From Nakamurella alba (GTDB taxonomy: Bacteria; Actinomycetota; Actinomycetes; Mycobacteriales; Nakamurellaceae): DNA of 64,000 nt. The DNA lies in NCBI RefSeq assembly GCF_009707545.1, contig NZ_WLYK01000006.1, forward strand, positions 62,001 through 126,000, read 5' to 3'. The notes below the pieces were generated by a model that saw only the letters and a program-made list of their open reading frames with translations, was not told where the DNA came from and searched no databases. Both the position numbers and the translations under genes were made by a program. This document shows, piece after piece, positions 42,913 through 51,783 of this stretch; position 1 is the first letter of the stretch; the number at the start of each line of letters is the position of its first letter.

Positions 42913-43923
42913 ATGTCAGCGACGCCGGGCCACCGCCCCGAGACGTCCCGCCGGCCCGGCGGCCGTCGCCGGTCGTGCATCCGGTCGGCCGTGATCGTGC
43001 CGCTCCTGCTGGCACTGTCGCTGGTCACGGCCTGCTCCTCGTCCCCTGACGGCTCCGGTGTGGTGGTCACCACAAGTGCGTCGTCGACGCCGGGCTCGTC
43101 CACGACCGGTTCCGGCACGGGTACCTCGGCGGCCACCGCGTACCGGTACATCTCCATCGGCGACTCCTACGCGGCCGGGTACCAGCCGGACGGGTTCCCC
43201 ACCGACGAGGGCTTCGCGCAGCAGCTGGTCGCCGACCTCGCGGGCAGCGGGAACCCGCTGGAGCTGGAGAACTTCGGCTGTCCGGGCGCCACCAGCGCCG
43301 CCGTCGTCGAGGACGTGGGTTGCGAGACGCAGGACAGCGCACCGGGTTCGATCGCACACCCGGACACGACGCAGCTCGCCGCCGCCGAGCAGGCGCTGCG
43401 GTCCGCACCCGACTCCGTACGGCTGGTCACGATCATCGTGGGTGGCAACGACATCCGTCCGTGCTTCGACGACGTCGACCCCTTGCCCTGCGCCGAGGAC
43501 GCGGTGGCGACGGTCAAGAAGAACCTCACCACCATCGTCAGCACCGTGCGCAGCATCGTGCCCTACGCCCAGATCGTCGGTCTGAGCTACCCCGACATCT
43601 ACCTCGGGCTCACCCTCACCGGGAACGCCGACGACAAGGCGCGGGCCGAGGCGTCGCTGAAGGTGTTCAAGGACCTGCTCAACCCCGTGCTGGACGAGGT
43701 GTACACCGCGTCCGGGGCCTTCTTCATCGACGCCACGGCGGACTCCGGCGCCTACGGGTCGATGTCGGAGACCACCGAACTGGCCGGCACGACCCTGCCG
43801 CTGCCGGTCGCGACGGTCTGTGCCTACACGCACTTCTGCGAGTCGCAGGATCTGCACCCCAACTCCGCCGGTTACGAGTGGTACGCCAACAAGATCCTGG
43901 CCGCGGTCGGCTGGACCAAGTGA
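42913..43923 (+). CDS. SGNH/GDSL hydrolase lipoprotein
   Basis: 336 aa from ATG (AGGAGG lies 12 bases upstream). A basic N-terminus and hydrophobic VIVPLLLALSLVTAC form a lipoprotein signal with lipobox LVTA-C (Cys about 40), then a Ser/Thr/Gly tether. SGNH-hydrolase blocks: ISIGDSYAAGYQP (block I, nucleophile Ser in GDSY), ENFGCPGATS (block II Gly), IIVGGNDIRPCF (block III Asn), LHPNSAGYEWYANKIL (block V with His and its Asp partner). The family includes secreted esterases and deacetylases. The position, coupled by GTGA to a glycosyltransferase-acyltransferase fusion, suggests it trims or transfers acyl groups on the exported glycan. Six cysteines in the mature part could form disulfides. 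Confidence 0.9.
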   Translation: MSATPGHRPETSRRPGGRRRSCIRSAVIVPLLLALSLVTACSSSPDGSGVVVTTSASSTPGSSTTGSGTGTSAATAYRYISIGDSYAAGYQPDGFPTDEGFAQQLVADLAGSGNPLELENFGCPGATSAAVVEDVGCETQDSAPGSIAHPDTTQLAAAEQALRSAPDSVRLVTIIVGGNDIRPCFDDVDPLPCAEDAVATVKKNLTTIVSTVRSIVPYAQIVGLSYPDIYLGLTLTGNADDKARAEASLKVFKDLLNPVLDEVYTASGAFFIDATADSGAYGSMSETTELAGTTLPLPVATVCAYTHFCESQDLHPNSAGYEWYANKILAAVGWTK

Positions 43924-46409
43924 CCCGGCCGGCGCCGTCGGGTCCGGGTCCGCTCCGGATCACGCTGGTCACACCAGGTTTCCCGCCCGTCCGGGGCGGT
44001 GTCGAGGAGCACGTCGGCCGATTGGCCGCCGAGCTGGCCCGGGGCGGCGACGACGTCCGGGTGCTGACCGCCGACCGCAGCGCTCCGACCGGGACGGTCA
44101 TCGGGGCAGATGGTCTGGAGATCCGGACGGTGAGAGCCGCCGCGACCACGGCGATGTCGATCGCCCCCGGGATGCTGCCCGAGGCGTTCCGGCGGATCCG
44201 CCGGGCGGGCGGTCCCGTGCGGCGCGCCTCGGTGCCCGACGACGTGGTGCACGTGCACAGCTACCACGCCAGCAGCGGATTCGCCGCGCTGGCCGGCCGG
44301 AAGCGACCACTGGTGCTGACCCCGCACTACCACGGCGGCGGGCACACGGCCGCCGCCCGGGCGCTGCACCTGGTGTACGGACTCGCCGGCCGACTGATGT
44401 TCCGATCGGCCGCCGCCGTCATCTGCGTCTCCGACGCCGAGCGGGACCTGCTCGAGGCGGACTTCCCCGCGACCCGCGGCCGCACGGTGGTCATCCCGAA
44501 CGGCGCCGACACCACGGCGATCCGCGCCGCGGCGCCGTTCCTCGGCGAACCCCCCACCGTGCTGGTGGTGGGCCGACTGGAGCCGTACAAGGGTGTGCAC
44601 CGGATGGCCGAAGCAATGGTCGCGGTGCCCGGGGCGCAGTTGGTGATCATCGGCAGCGGCAGCAGTGCGGCCGAGTTGCGCTCCCGTGCGGACGCTCTCG
44701 GCCTCGGGGAGCGGCTGCGCCTGCTCGGCGGGGTGGACACGGCCGACCTGCACCGCTGGCTGCGCACCGCCTCGGTGTTGGTCTCGCTGTCCGACCACGA
44801 GGCCTTCGGCATGGCGCCGCTCGAGGCCGCCGCGGCCGGTGCCCGGGTCGTGCTCTCCGACATCCCGGCGCACCGCGAGATCACCCGGCGTTACCTGGGG
44901 GATGCGGCGGTGCTGCTACCGGCGAGGGACTCCGACGACCCGGCCGGTGCCGCCGTGGACACCGATCGGATCGCCGCCGCCGTGAACGCGGCCCTGGACG
45001 GTTCCCCCCGTGTGGTGGTGGACGTCCCCGATTGGGTGGACATCGCCCGATCGACGCGTCAGGTGTACCTCGACGTGATCAGATCGACAGTGAACACACC
45101 GATCTCGAACCACCGGGGGCATCACATGGGCACCTCCGCCCGCTCGTCGTCACGTTCCGTCAGCTGGATCGACCGCCCGTGGGCCGACCACTGGTCGGCG
45201 ATCATGGTCACCCCGGTGGTCCTCCCGGACATCGAGGCGGTGCGCGCCATGGTCGAACGGGTCATGGCCGACCTGCCGACCGCCCCGCACCTGAGCGTGC
45301 TCGATCCGCAGCGGCAGCGCTGGGTGCCGGTGGCTGCGGCTGCGCGTCGCGATCGGGTGGTCGAGATCGTCCGGCCCATCGGCGATCCCGTCCCCGGCGC
45401 CGAGGACGACCTGCTCAACGCGATCGCCGCCGATGTCGACCCGGGCATTCCGATGTGGATCGGCGTCGGTCCGTCCACCGTCGGCTACCTGACCTCGCAC
45501 GTGGCCGGGGACGCCGCCACCGGCACCGCGATCATCCGCGCGGTCATCGACCTCGACGAGGACCTGCTGCGCCGCACCCTGCTGGGCCGCGCCACCACCG
45601 CCACCGTCACCAAGGCGGCGTGGCAGCAGTTCCGGGCGCACGGCCGGGACTGGGTCCGGGCGGCCCGGCACCGCGGTGACACCGGCCCCGCAGCGCCCGA
45701 TGCCGGCGTTGCGGGCGCCCCGACCGCGACTGCTGACACCGGCGCGCAGATGATCGGCATGCGGCTGTCCAACAAGGACATGATCCGGATCAACAAGTGG
45801 CGCAACCGGAATGCCAAGGGCGCCTCGATCACCGCGGTGCTGGCCGTCCTGGTGCGCCGGGCGCTGGTGACCGAGGGCATCCCGGTGCGCGCCGACGGCA
45901 TGTTCAGCCTGTTCGACCTGCGGCGGTATGCCGCCGAGGGTGCCGCACTCACCGGCAACCTGGGCAAGAGCATCTACCTGCCCTGCGATCTCACCGATCC
46001 CACCTCGGTCGACCATGCGCTGCAGGAGACCATCGACAGCGGCCGCCCGGCCGCCGCGACGCTGATCGGCGCCGTGCTGCACCGGATCTCGTCCGTGTTG
46101 CGGCGCGGCAGCGGTGAGCACGGGTCCGCCCCGGCAGGTGGATCGATCTCGATGACCTTCAACTCCATGCCCGGCCTTCCCGGCACCTCCGACCTGCCCT
46201 GGCTGCCCGGTCGCGAGAAGGTCTACGTCGGCGGTGGTTTCCCGGTCTCGGCGGACGGCATCACCATCTTCGCCCACCGGCTCCGGGAGCACATGGAGAT
46301 CACCGTCAGCGCTCCCGCGCACCTGGACGCCGCCGCGATCCGCCGGGCCATCACCGCCCTGCCGGAGCTGACCGACACCGACATCGCCACCCCCGCCGCC
46401 TCCCTCTGA
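43920..46409 (+). CDS. Fusion of GT4 glycosyltransferase with condensation/acyltransferase-like domain
   Basis: 829 aa, GTG start overlapping the SGNH stop (GTGA). Residues 11-385 are GT4: RITLVTPGFPPVRGGVEEHVGRLAAELARGG, PNGADTTAI, VLVVGRLEPYKGVHRMAEAM, and DHEAFGMAPLEAAAAGARVVLSDIPAHRE. Residues about 412-829 look like the two-lobed condensation/PapA/wax-ester-synthase fold: SVSWIDRPWADHWSAIMVTPVVLPDIEAV at the start, an HHxxxDG-like motif SHVAGDA (Ser526, His527, Asp531), NLGKSIYLPCDL, SMTFNSMPGLPG, FPVSADGITIFAHRLREHMEITVSAPAHLDAAAI. The first His of the usual motif is Ser, but the catalytic second His and the Asp remain. There is no stop between the halves. An internal ATG (45126) has GGGGG six bases upstream and could also give the C-terminal half alone. 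It may glycosylate and then acylate one acceptor. Confidence 0.82.
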   Translation: MTRPAPSGPGPLRITLVTPGFPPVRGGVEEHVGRLAAELARGGDDVRVLTADRSAPTGTVIGADGLEIRTVRAAATTAMSIAPGMLPEAFRRIRRAGGPVRRASVPDDVVHVHSYHASSGFAALAGRKRPLVLTPHYHGGGHTAAARALHLVYGLAGRLMFRSAAAVICVSDAERDLLEADFPATRGRTVVIPNGADTTAIRAAAPFLGEPPTVLVVGRLEPYKGVHRMAEAMVAVPGAQLVIIGSGSSAAELRSRADALGLGERLRLLGGVDTADLHRWLRTASVLVSLSDHEAFGMAPLEAAAAGARVVLSDIPAHREITRRYLGDAAVLLPARDSDDPAGAAVDTDRIAAAVNAALDGSPRVVVDVPDWVDIARSTRQVYLDVIRSTVNTPISNHRGHHMGTSARSSSRSVSWIDRPWADHWSAIMVTPVVLPDIEAVRAMVERVMADLPTAPHLSVLDPQRQRWVPVAAAARRDRVVEIVRPIGDPVPGAEDDLLNAIAADVDPGIPMWIGVGPSTVGYLTSHVAGDAATGTAIIRAVIDLDEDLLRRTLLGRATTATVTKAAWQQFRAHGRDWVRAARHRGDTGPAAPDAGVAGAPTATADTGAQMIGMRLSNKDMIRINKWRNRNAKGASITAVLAVLVRRALVTEGIPVRADGMFSLFDLRRYAAEGAALTGNLGKSIYLPCDLTDPTSVDHALQETIDSGRPAAATLIGAVLHRISSVLRRGSGEHGSAPAGGSISMTFNSMPGLPGTSDLPWLPGREKVYVGGGFPVSADGITIFAHRLREHMEITVSAPAHLDAAAIRRAITALPELTDTDIATPAASL

Positions 46410-46440
46410 CCCCACCCCCGCTCTCCCTGCCCCCACCCCG

Positions 46441-46543
46441 GCGCGAGGATCAACTTCGCTTGCGCGTGCGATCCTGCCGCTATCGGTACTGGTGTGACTG
46501 CTGTCGCCACTTTCCTACGCGCCGCGGATGATGATCCCCGCGC
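46441..46543 (-). repeat. Intergenic stem-loop repeat element, copy B (divergent)
   Basis: Imperfect 26-bp arms (46441-46466 and 46518-46543, outer GCGCGAGGATCA against GCGCGGGGATCA on the other strand) enclose a 51-bp loop. Read on the minus strand it aligns with copy C over its whole length, including GGCGCGTA, GCGGCA and CACGCGCA, but with many substitutions. It sits exactly between two convergent genes, so it may also work as a bidirectional terminator. Confidence 0.7.
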
Positions 46544-46555
46544 GGGGAGGGCGGG

Positions 46556-48217
46556 TCAGTCGGTGGTGACGCGACCGGCGTCGACGGTCCACCGCCGATT
46601 GAGCCGCACCGCGTCCAGCATCCGGCGGTCGTGGGTGACCAGCAGCAGGGTGCCGGTGTAGCCCTCCAGCGCCTGTTCGAGCTGCTCGATCGCGGCGAGA
46701 TCCAGGTGGTTGGTGGGCTCGTCGAGCACCAGCAGGTTCACCCCGCGGGCCTGCAGCAGGGCCAGCGCGGCCCGGGTGCGCTCGCCGGGCGAGAGGCTGC
46801 CGGCCGGTCGCAGCACGTGGTCGGCGGTGAGTCCGAACTTCGCCAGCAGAGTGCGCAGCTCCGACGGCGCGGTGTCCGGCAACAGATCCTCGAAGGCGCC
46901 GAGCAGGCTGCCCGATCCCTCCAGCAACGACCGGGCCTGGTCGACCTCGCCGATCGCCACCCCGGATCCCAGCGACGCGCTCCCCGACTCCGGCTGCTCA
47001 CGGCCCAGCAACAGCCGCAGCAGTGTCGTCTTGCCGGCTCCGTTCGCCCCGGTGATGCCGATCCGGTCGCCCTGGTCCACCCCGAGAGTGACCGGCCCGA
47101 AACGGAAGTCGCCGCGGTCCAGGGTCGCCCCGTTCAGTGTCGCCACCACCGATCCCGACCGCGGCGCGGCGGCGATCGTGTACTGCAGCTGCCACTCCTT
47201 GCGTGGCTCGGCCACCTCCGGCAGCCGCTCGATCATCCGCTCGGTCTGCGCCACCTTCGCCGCCTGCTTCTCGGTGGACTCGACCTTCTTGTTGCGGCCG
47301 ATCTTGTCGTTGTCCTTCGGCCGGGCCAGGGCCTTCCGCACACCGCCGTCCATCCACGCCCGCTGGGTGCGCGATCGCAGCAGCAGGCCCTGCCGGGTGT
47401 CCTCGTACTCCTCGTACGCCTCCCGCGCGTGCCGACGGGCGACATCCCTTTCGGTGAGGTAGGACTCGTAGCCGCCGCCGTAGATCCCCACCTGCTGCTG
47501 CGCGAGATCCAGCTCGACCACGGTGGACACGGTGCGGGCCAGGAACTCCCGGTCATGGGAGACCAGCACGATGCCGGGAGCCGAACTGCGACCGGCGGTC
47601 TCGGTGACGAACTGCTCGAGCCGGGCCAACCCGGCCAGGTCGAGGTCGTTGGTCGGCTCGTCCAGTAGCAGCACATCGAACCGGGACAGCAGCACCGCTG
47701 CGAGACCGACCCGGGCGGCCTGCCCGCCGGACAGCGCGGTCATCGGCCGGTCGGTGCCGACGTCCAGGCCGAGGTCGGCCAGCACCACCTCGGCCCGCTC
47801 GGCCAGGTCCGCGGCGCCGATCGCCACGTACCGGTCCAGCGCACGCGAGTACCGGTCGTCGGCGCCGGGATCGTCGGACCCGAGGCCCTCGGCAGCGGCG
47901 GTGAACTCGGCCTCCGCAGCGGCGACCCCGGTGCGGCGGGCGAGAAACCCTGCCACGTCCTCGGATCCGGCGTCGCCACCGGCCAGCACCTCCTGCGCCA
48001 GGTAGCCCACAGCGGCATCGGGCGGGGACAGGCTGATGGAACCGGCGTCGGGCCGGCGCAGGCCCGCCAGCATCTTCAGCAGCGTCGACTTGCCGGCCCC
48101 GTTCACTCCGACCAGCCCGATCACGTCGCCGGGTGCCACGACGAGGTCGAGGTCGGCGAAGAGCGTGCGGGCACCGTGGCCGGCGGACAGTCCCTTGGCG
48201 ACGAGCGTAGCGGTCAC
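46556..48217 (-). CDS. ABC-F family ATPase
   Basis: 553 aa from a GTG at 48217 (a GTG at 48241 would add eight residues; the family usually starts at TATLVAKGL). Two ABC domains on one chain with no membrane segments. Domain 1: Walker A GVNGAGKST, signature LSGGQAARV, Walker B VLLLDEPTNDLDL, H-loop VSHDREF. Linker about 240-330 with the long basic helix RTQRAWMDGGVRKALARPKDNDKIGRNKKVESTEKQAAK. Domain 2: Walker A GANGAGKTT, signature LSPGERTR, Walker B LLVLDEPTNHLDL, H-loop VTHDRRM. ABC-F proteins act on the ribosome as translation factors or antibiotic-protection proteins. The subtype cannot be assigned from motifs; with a polyketide cluster 25 kb away, antibiotic protection is possible but unsupported. 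Confidence 0.93.
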   Translation of the reverse strand: MTATLVAKGLSAGHGARTLFADLDLVVAPGDVIGLVGVNGAGKSTLLKMLAGLRRPDAGSISLSPPDAAVGYLAQEVLAGGDAGSEDVAGFLARRTGVAAAEAEFTAAAEGLGSDDPGADDRYSRALDRYVAIGAADLAERAEVVLADLGLDVGTDRPMTALSGGQAARVGLAAVLLSRFDVLLLDEPTNDLDLAGLARLEQFVTETAGRSSAPGIVLVSHDREFLARTVSTVVELDLAQQQVGIYGGGYESYLTERDVARRHAREAYEEYEDTRQGLLLRSRTQRAWMDGGVRKALARPKDNDKIGRNKKVESTEKQAAKVAQTERMIERLPEVAEPRKEWQLQYTIAAAPRSGSVVATLNGATLDRGDFRFGPVTLGVDQGDRIGITGANGAGKTTLLRLLLGREQPESGSASLGSGVAIGEVDQARSLLEGSGSLLGAFEDLLPDTAPSELRTLLAKFGLTADHVLRPAGSLSPGERTRAALALLQARGVNLLVLDEPTNHLDLAAIEQLEQALEGYTGTLLLVTHDRRMLDAVRLNRRWTVDAGRVTTD

Positions 48218-48338
48218 GAGTTCCGATGATCCCACGCCCACCGGCCGCCCGGGCGCACGGCAGGCGCGGCGGCGCTCCGGGCAGATCAGCGGATCGAAGC
48301 TGTGGGCCGGCTCAGCGGGCCGGGTCCGGTGGGTCTGT

Positions 48339-48454
48339 GCAGTGAGTCAGTGCAGGGGTCAGTGCGGTGGGTCACTGCAGTGGGTTAGTGCGGTGGGTCA
48401 CTGCAGTGGGTTAGTGCGATGGATCAATGCAGTGGATCAGTGCGGTGGGTCAGC
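48339..48454. repeat. 13-bp tandem repeat overlapping the end of the cupin gene
   Basis: Nine contiguous units of about 13 bp (consensus gcRgtggRtcaRt; one unit is 12 bp, several differ by one to three bases). The two central pairs are identical, forming a 26-bp higher-order repeat. The stop codon and the last ten codons of the DUF985 cupin gene (minus strand) lie inside the array, so array growth can change that protein's C-terminus. Confidence 0.88.
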
Positions 48455-48960
48455 TCACGGATCCGCGCGGCCGCGGTCGGGTGCTCCGCGATCAGGCCGT
48501 CGGTGTCGGCCATCTCGAAGTCCGACCACTCGAAGCCGGGGCTGACCACGGTGGACACCAGCGACCAGGGGCCGTCCGGCGAGGAGCCCTGCCAGATGCC
48601 GGCCGGCACCACCACCATCGGCACCTGCCCGGAGCCGATGTCGGTCCCCAGCACCACTTCCCGGCCGCCGGGAACGTCCAGCAGCAGCATCCGCAGCGGT
48701 GCCCCTGCATGGTGGAAGAACAGCTCGTCGCTGGTGCGCATCCGGTGCATCGCGGAGAAGTCCGGCGCCAGCACCATGAACTCGATCGCCGTGCTCGACC
48801 CGCCCGTGTAGACCCGGCGGAAGCGGCCGCCCTCGGGATCCAGCGGCTCCAGCCCGAGTGCGGTGGCCAGCGCCTCACCACCGGCGGTCGACAGGTCGAC
48901 GGACACGGAGAAGTCGGTCGCAGGGACGAGGGGCGGTTCGGCAGCGTTCACGTCAGGCAT
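48424..48960 (-). CDS. DUF985 cupin protein
   Basis: 178 aa from ATG with GGGGGG/GGAAGA directly upstream. A single cupin barrel: GGRFRRVYTGG, AIEFMVLAPDFSAMHRMRTSDELFFHHAGAPLRMLLLD, VPMVVVPAGIWQGSSPDGPWSLVSTVVSPGFEWSDFEM, the DUF985 pattern. His in MHRM, Glu in DELF and His in FFHH are the probable metal ligands. Function of the family is not established; small-molecule isomerase or epimerase roles have been proposed. The gene starts 20 bp after the stop of the M28 peptidase gene, so the two are likely co-transcribed. The C-terminal residues RELTHRTDPLH are encoded by a tandem repeat. Confidence 0.87.
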   Translation of the reverse strand: MPDVNAAEPPLVPATDFSVSVDLSTAGGEALATALGLEPLDPEGGRFRRVYTGGSSTAIEFMVLAPDFSAMHRMRTSDELFFHHAGAPLRMLLLDVPGGREVVLGTDIGSGQVPMVVVPAGIWQGSSPDGPWSLVSTVVSPGFEWSDFEMADTDGLIAEHPTAAARIRELTHRTDPLH

Positions 48961-48979
48961 TCTTCCCCCCGACCACCCG

Positions 48980-51307
48980 TCAGACGGTGACGGTGGTGGC
49001 CACCAGCGCGGTCTCCGAGGTGTGCGAGCCGAGCACCCCGACACCCACGGGCCGTGGGACGAAGCCGGGCAGCGCGGACAACCCGTCGGACCCGTCCATC
49101 ACCCGCACCTGCGCCGGACCGGGATCCTGCAGGGTCAGTGACAGCAGGATCCCGTCGGCAGGTGGTGCGTGGAACAGCAGGCCGAAGGGTTCGCCGACGT
49201 CGGCGACCGGGATGTCCCGCGCGGTGCCCCGCCCGGCCTGGACGGAGGCCGAGACCACCGTGCTGGACGGCAGTTCCACGTAGACCAGTCGCCCGCCACG
49301 CACCGAGGTGACCCGTAGCTGCAGCTGCCGGGTGCCGCCCGGACCGGCCGACTCCGCGACGACCTGCACCTCGGGCGGCGTCAGTGCCGCGGGAGTCGCG
49401 GGACCGACGGTGGTGTCGTCCGGCAGCAGCGGGAAACGGTCGCCCAGATCCTGGCCAGTGGTGACCATCGCGTCGCTCCAGCCGGTCGGGTCCTCCCCGG
49501 GCCGCACCCACCAGGCCTGCGGCGTGCCCGGACCGGCCTCCATCGCGTACATCAGCTCCACCGGCGCGGGATGCCGGGCGTCGAACCGGTCGGTGAGCAG
49601 CCCGGTGGTCGTCGCCGCCACGGCGACCACCGCGACGACGCCGACCGGCAACAAGGAGCGCCGCCGCACCGCCGGGCCCCAGTCCTCGGCGAGGATCCCG
49701 TCCAGCACCGGCAGCAGGACCAACGCCAGCAGGGTGGCGAAGAGCGCGGCGGCGGCGCCGGTCGCCAGGCCCAGGGCCGGGAAGAACAGCGCGACCGTCG
49801 GCGCCAGCACCAGGACGGCGACGGCGCCGCCCAGAGTGACCGGGACCAACGACCAGGGTTCCGGCACGAGCATCGCAATGATGATGGCCAGGGCTCCTGC
49901 ACCGGCCGGGATCGCGGCGAGGTAGGAACCGCCGGGGGCGAACGCGGCGAGGACCGCACCGAGCACGGCCAGCCAGCCCAGTCCGGCGACGGCGAGCGTG
50001 TACGCGCCGAGCCGCCGGCGCAGCAGGACGAACCAGCCGAGGACGAGCAGCAGCACCAGGGCCACCACCGCGATCCGGAACCAGCCGGGCCGCCAGGGGT
50101 CGATCATCGTCGACCACCCGGGCCGGATCCATGTCATGAGCAGCCAGAATCCCTGTGCCGCAGCGGGTCCCAGGATCAACGGGATCAGGCCGAGTCCGCC
50201 GGCCGCGGCCAGACCGCCCCCGGTGCAGAACCCGCGACGCACCGCCAGCAGCCCGGCCGCCGCCACCAGCAGCACGGCGAGGACGGCCAGCGGCCAGACC
50301 CACCAGCCCGGGTAGACGAGCAGGTGGCCGAGGACCGGGAAGTAGGTGGCATCGCCCGACGACGGCTGCGAGAGCGCTCCGATGTCACTGCCGCCCAGCG
50401 CGTACGCCAGGGCCAGCGTGTTCGCACCGTGGTGCTGCAGCGACGCTGTCGACAGGTACTCCGGCCGGTCCTCCGGCGCGTGGTAGGTGGCACTGCCGTC
50501 GATGTAGGCCGAGTTCAGTCCGGTGAACCGGCCCGAGTCTCGCAGCGGCGAGAAGTCGGTGTCGTTCGGCAGGATCCGGTACACCTCGACGGCGAAGTTG
50601 GTGGCCACCGGGTACGGCACCGCGCCCGCGTAGAGGTCGACGAGATCGGCGTTGTCCCTGGTGGTCTCGAACATGATCGCCGGTCCGGAGGATCCGCGGG
50701 CCTCGACGTTGAGCACCACGCCGCCGTCGGCGGCCAGCGGGCTCTGGGTCACGAAGGCCTCCGCGCCGCAGAGGCAGGCCTCCTCGGCATCGGTGAACAG
50801 CAGGACGATGTCGTTGCGCTGCGGCGGTCCTGCCACCAGCGCCCGCGCGGTCTCCAGCAGCGTGGAGACGCCGGCCCCGTCGTCGTTGGCGCCGTAAGAG
50901 ACCTGGACCGAGTCGTAGTGCGCCATCAGCACCACCCGCCCGGTCGACGCCGTCCCGGGAATCACCGCCACCACGTTCTGCACCCTGGCCATCGCGAAGC
51001 CACCGAGGGCGTCGTCCGCGCCGATCGCGTCCTGCACGACCGGGTCCAGCCCGAGCCCGTCGAGGGTGTTGATGATGTACTGCCGGACCTCGTCGGCCGC
51101 CGGCGACCCGGCGACGTGCACCTCCGTGCCGATCCGTTCGACGTGCGCCATGGCCCGGCCGGCACTGAACTCCGCGGCCGGGGCGTCGGCCGGCTCCGCA
51201 TCGGGCGGCTGCACCGACGCCACCGCCCACCAGGCGAGGGCGCCGAGCAGCAGGATCGCCACCAGAGCGGGTACGGGGGAACGGGTCCCGGACTGCGACG
51301 TCGCCAT
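48980..51307 (-). CDS. Membrane-anchored M28 family metallopeptidase
   Basis: 775 aa, ATG with GGGAGAGGA upstream. An N-terminal signal anchor (ALVAILLLGALAWWAVASV) precedes a zinc aminopeptidase domain (about 45-330). Ligand motifs: VVLMAHYDSV (His, Asp), GANDDGAGVSTLLE (bridging Asp), FTDAEEACLCGAEAFV (catalytic and ligand Glu), VLNVEARGSSGPAIMFE (Glu/Asp position) and ATYHAPEDRPEYL (His). After that come about nine membrane helices and a C-terminal soluble domain (about 630-775). This layout matches the ERMP1/Fxna-like and bacterial M28 membrane peptidases, which act outside the membrane. Peptide or N-terminal cleavage is the expected activity; the substrate is unknown. Confidence 0.92.
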   Translation of the reverse strand: MATSQSGTRSPVPALVAILLLGALAWWAVASVQPPDAEPADAPAAEFSAGRAMAHVERIGTEVHVAGSPAADEVRQYIINTLDGLGLDPVVQDAIGADDALGGFAMARVQNVVAVIPGTASTGRVVLMAHYDSVQVSYGANDDGAGVSTLLETARALVAGPPQRNDIVLLFTDAEEACLCGAEAFVTQSPLAADGGVVLNVEARGSSGPAIMFETTRDNADLVDLYAGAVPYPVATNFAVEVYRILPNDTDFSPLRDSGRFTGLNSAYIDGSATYHAPEDRPEYLSTASLQHHGANTLALAYALGGSDIGALSQPSSGDATYFPVLGHLLVYPGWWVWPLAVLAVLLVAAAGLLAVRRGFCTGGGLAAAGGLGLIPLILGPAAAQGFWLLMTWIRPGWSTMIDPWRPGWFRIAVVALVLLLVLGWFVLLRRRLGAYTLAVAGLGWLAVLGAVLAAFAPGGSYLAAIPAGAGALAIIIAMLVPEPWSLVPVTLGGAVAVLVLAPTVALFFPALGLATGAAAALFATLLALVLLPVLDGILAEDWGPAVRRRSLLPVGVVAVVAVAATTTGLLTDRFDARHPAPVELMYAMEAGPGTPQAWWVRPGEDPTGWSDAMVTTGQDLGDRFPLLPDDTTVGPATPAALTPPEVQVVAESAGPGGTRQLQLRVTSVRGGRLVYVELPSSTVVSASVQAGRGTARDIPVADVGEPFGLLFHAPPADGILLSLTLQDPGPAQVRVMDGSDGLSALPGFVPRPVGVGVLGSHTSETALVATTVTV

Positions 51308-51423
51308 GGGTGCATCCTCTCCCGATCAAGGTCCGGTCGCCGGGTCCGACGCGGCTCCGTCCTGACCCTGCCGGTCGAGGCGTTCCGTTGCCCCGGCGCC
51401 GGATCGGCGCTAGCGTGACGGGT

Positions 51424-51545
51424 GTTGGTCATGAGTCCCAGCGACAAGCTCCGGCTTGCTGGGCGGCAACCCTCCGACCGTGGCTGGGGTGCTCCGGATG
51501 AGGACCAGGTCGGCGTCAACGGCGCCGGCAACCACGGAATCGCCG
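51424..51545 (+). promoter_or_regulatory. SAM-IV riboswitch
   Basis: The segment starts TGGTCATGAG and carries CCAGCG...GCTTGCTGGGCGGCAACCCTCC and GGGGTGCTCCGGATGAGGACCA. This is the actinobacterial SAM-IV pattern: P1 TGGTC (51426-51430) pairs with GACCA (51503-51507), the GGCAACCCTCC core is shared with SAM-I, and a GGGGTGC strand forms the pseudoknot side. A downstream stem (GGCGTCAACGGCGCCGGCAACC) follows. It should sense S-adenosylmethionine and act on the sulfur genes below. Boundaries are approximate. The preceding bases (51308-51423) form the promoter region shared with the divergent M28 gene. Confidence 0.9.
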
Positions 51546-51577
51546 CCCCCGGGCGGCCGGTCGACGGAGTACCCGCC

Positions 51578-51685
51578 ATGACACACCGGCAGCAGTCCCA
51601 CCCGGGATCCGACCGCGGCCTGCGCCCGCACGGCCGCCGCCACGTCGATCTGCAGCGGGTCTCCAGCGCACTCTGTTCCGGCTGA
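51578..51685 (+). CDS. Leader peptide with Cys codon between SAM-IV riboswitch and cysteine dioxygenase
   Basis: A 35-codon open frame, ATG with GGAG nine bases upstream, ending in RRHVDLQRVSSALCSG and TGA. The motif (H-V/I-D-L-x-R-V-x-S-A-L-C) matches the short putative leader peptides that precede sulfur-metabolism genes in Streptomyces and Mycobacterium (established knowledge). The near-terminal Cys codon suggests ribosome stalling when Cys-tRNA is low. It is followed by about 98 bp of GC-rich sequence before the dioxygenase start; a pairing switch there was not resolved by eye. Confidence 0.78.
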   Translation: MTHRQQSHPGSDRGLRPHGRRHVDLQRVSSALCSG

Positions 51686-51783
51686 TCAGCGCCTCTTCCC
51701 CGGCGCACGCGACCCCCGATCGCCCCCGGGGTACCCGCGCGGTACCCGGCGATCGCCACCCGCCGATCACCCGGAGTTCCCTC

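Noticed and set aside
32735..48454. CRISPR arrays at the tandem repeats
   Set aside because: The repeats are contiguous 13- or 15-bp units without unique spacers, and no cas gene is present.
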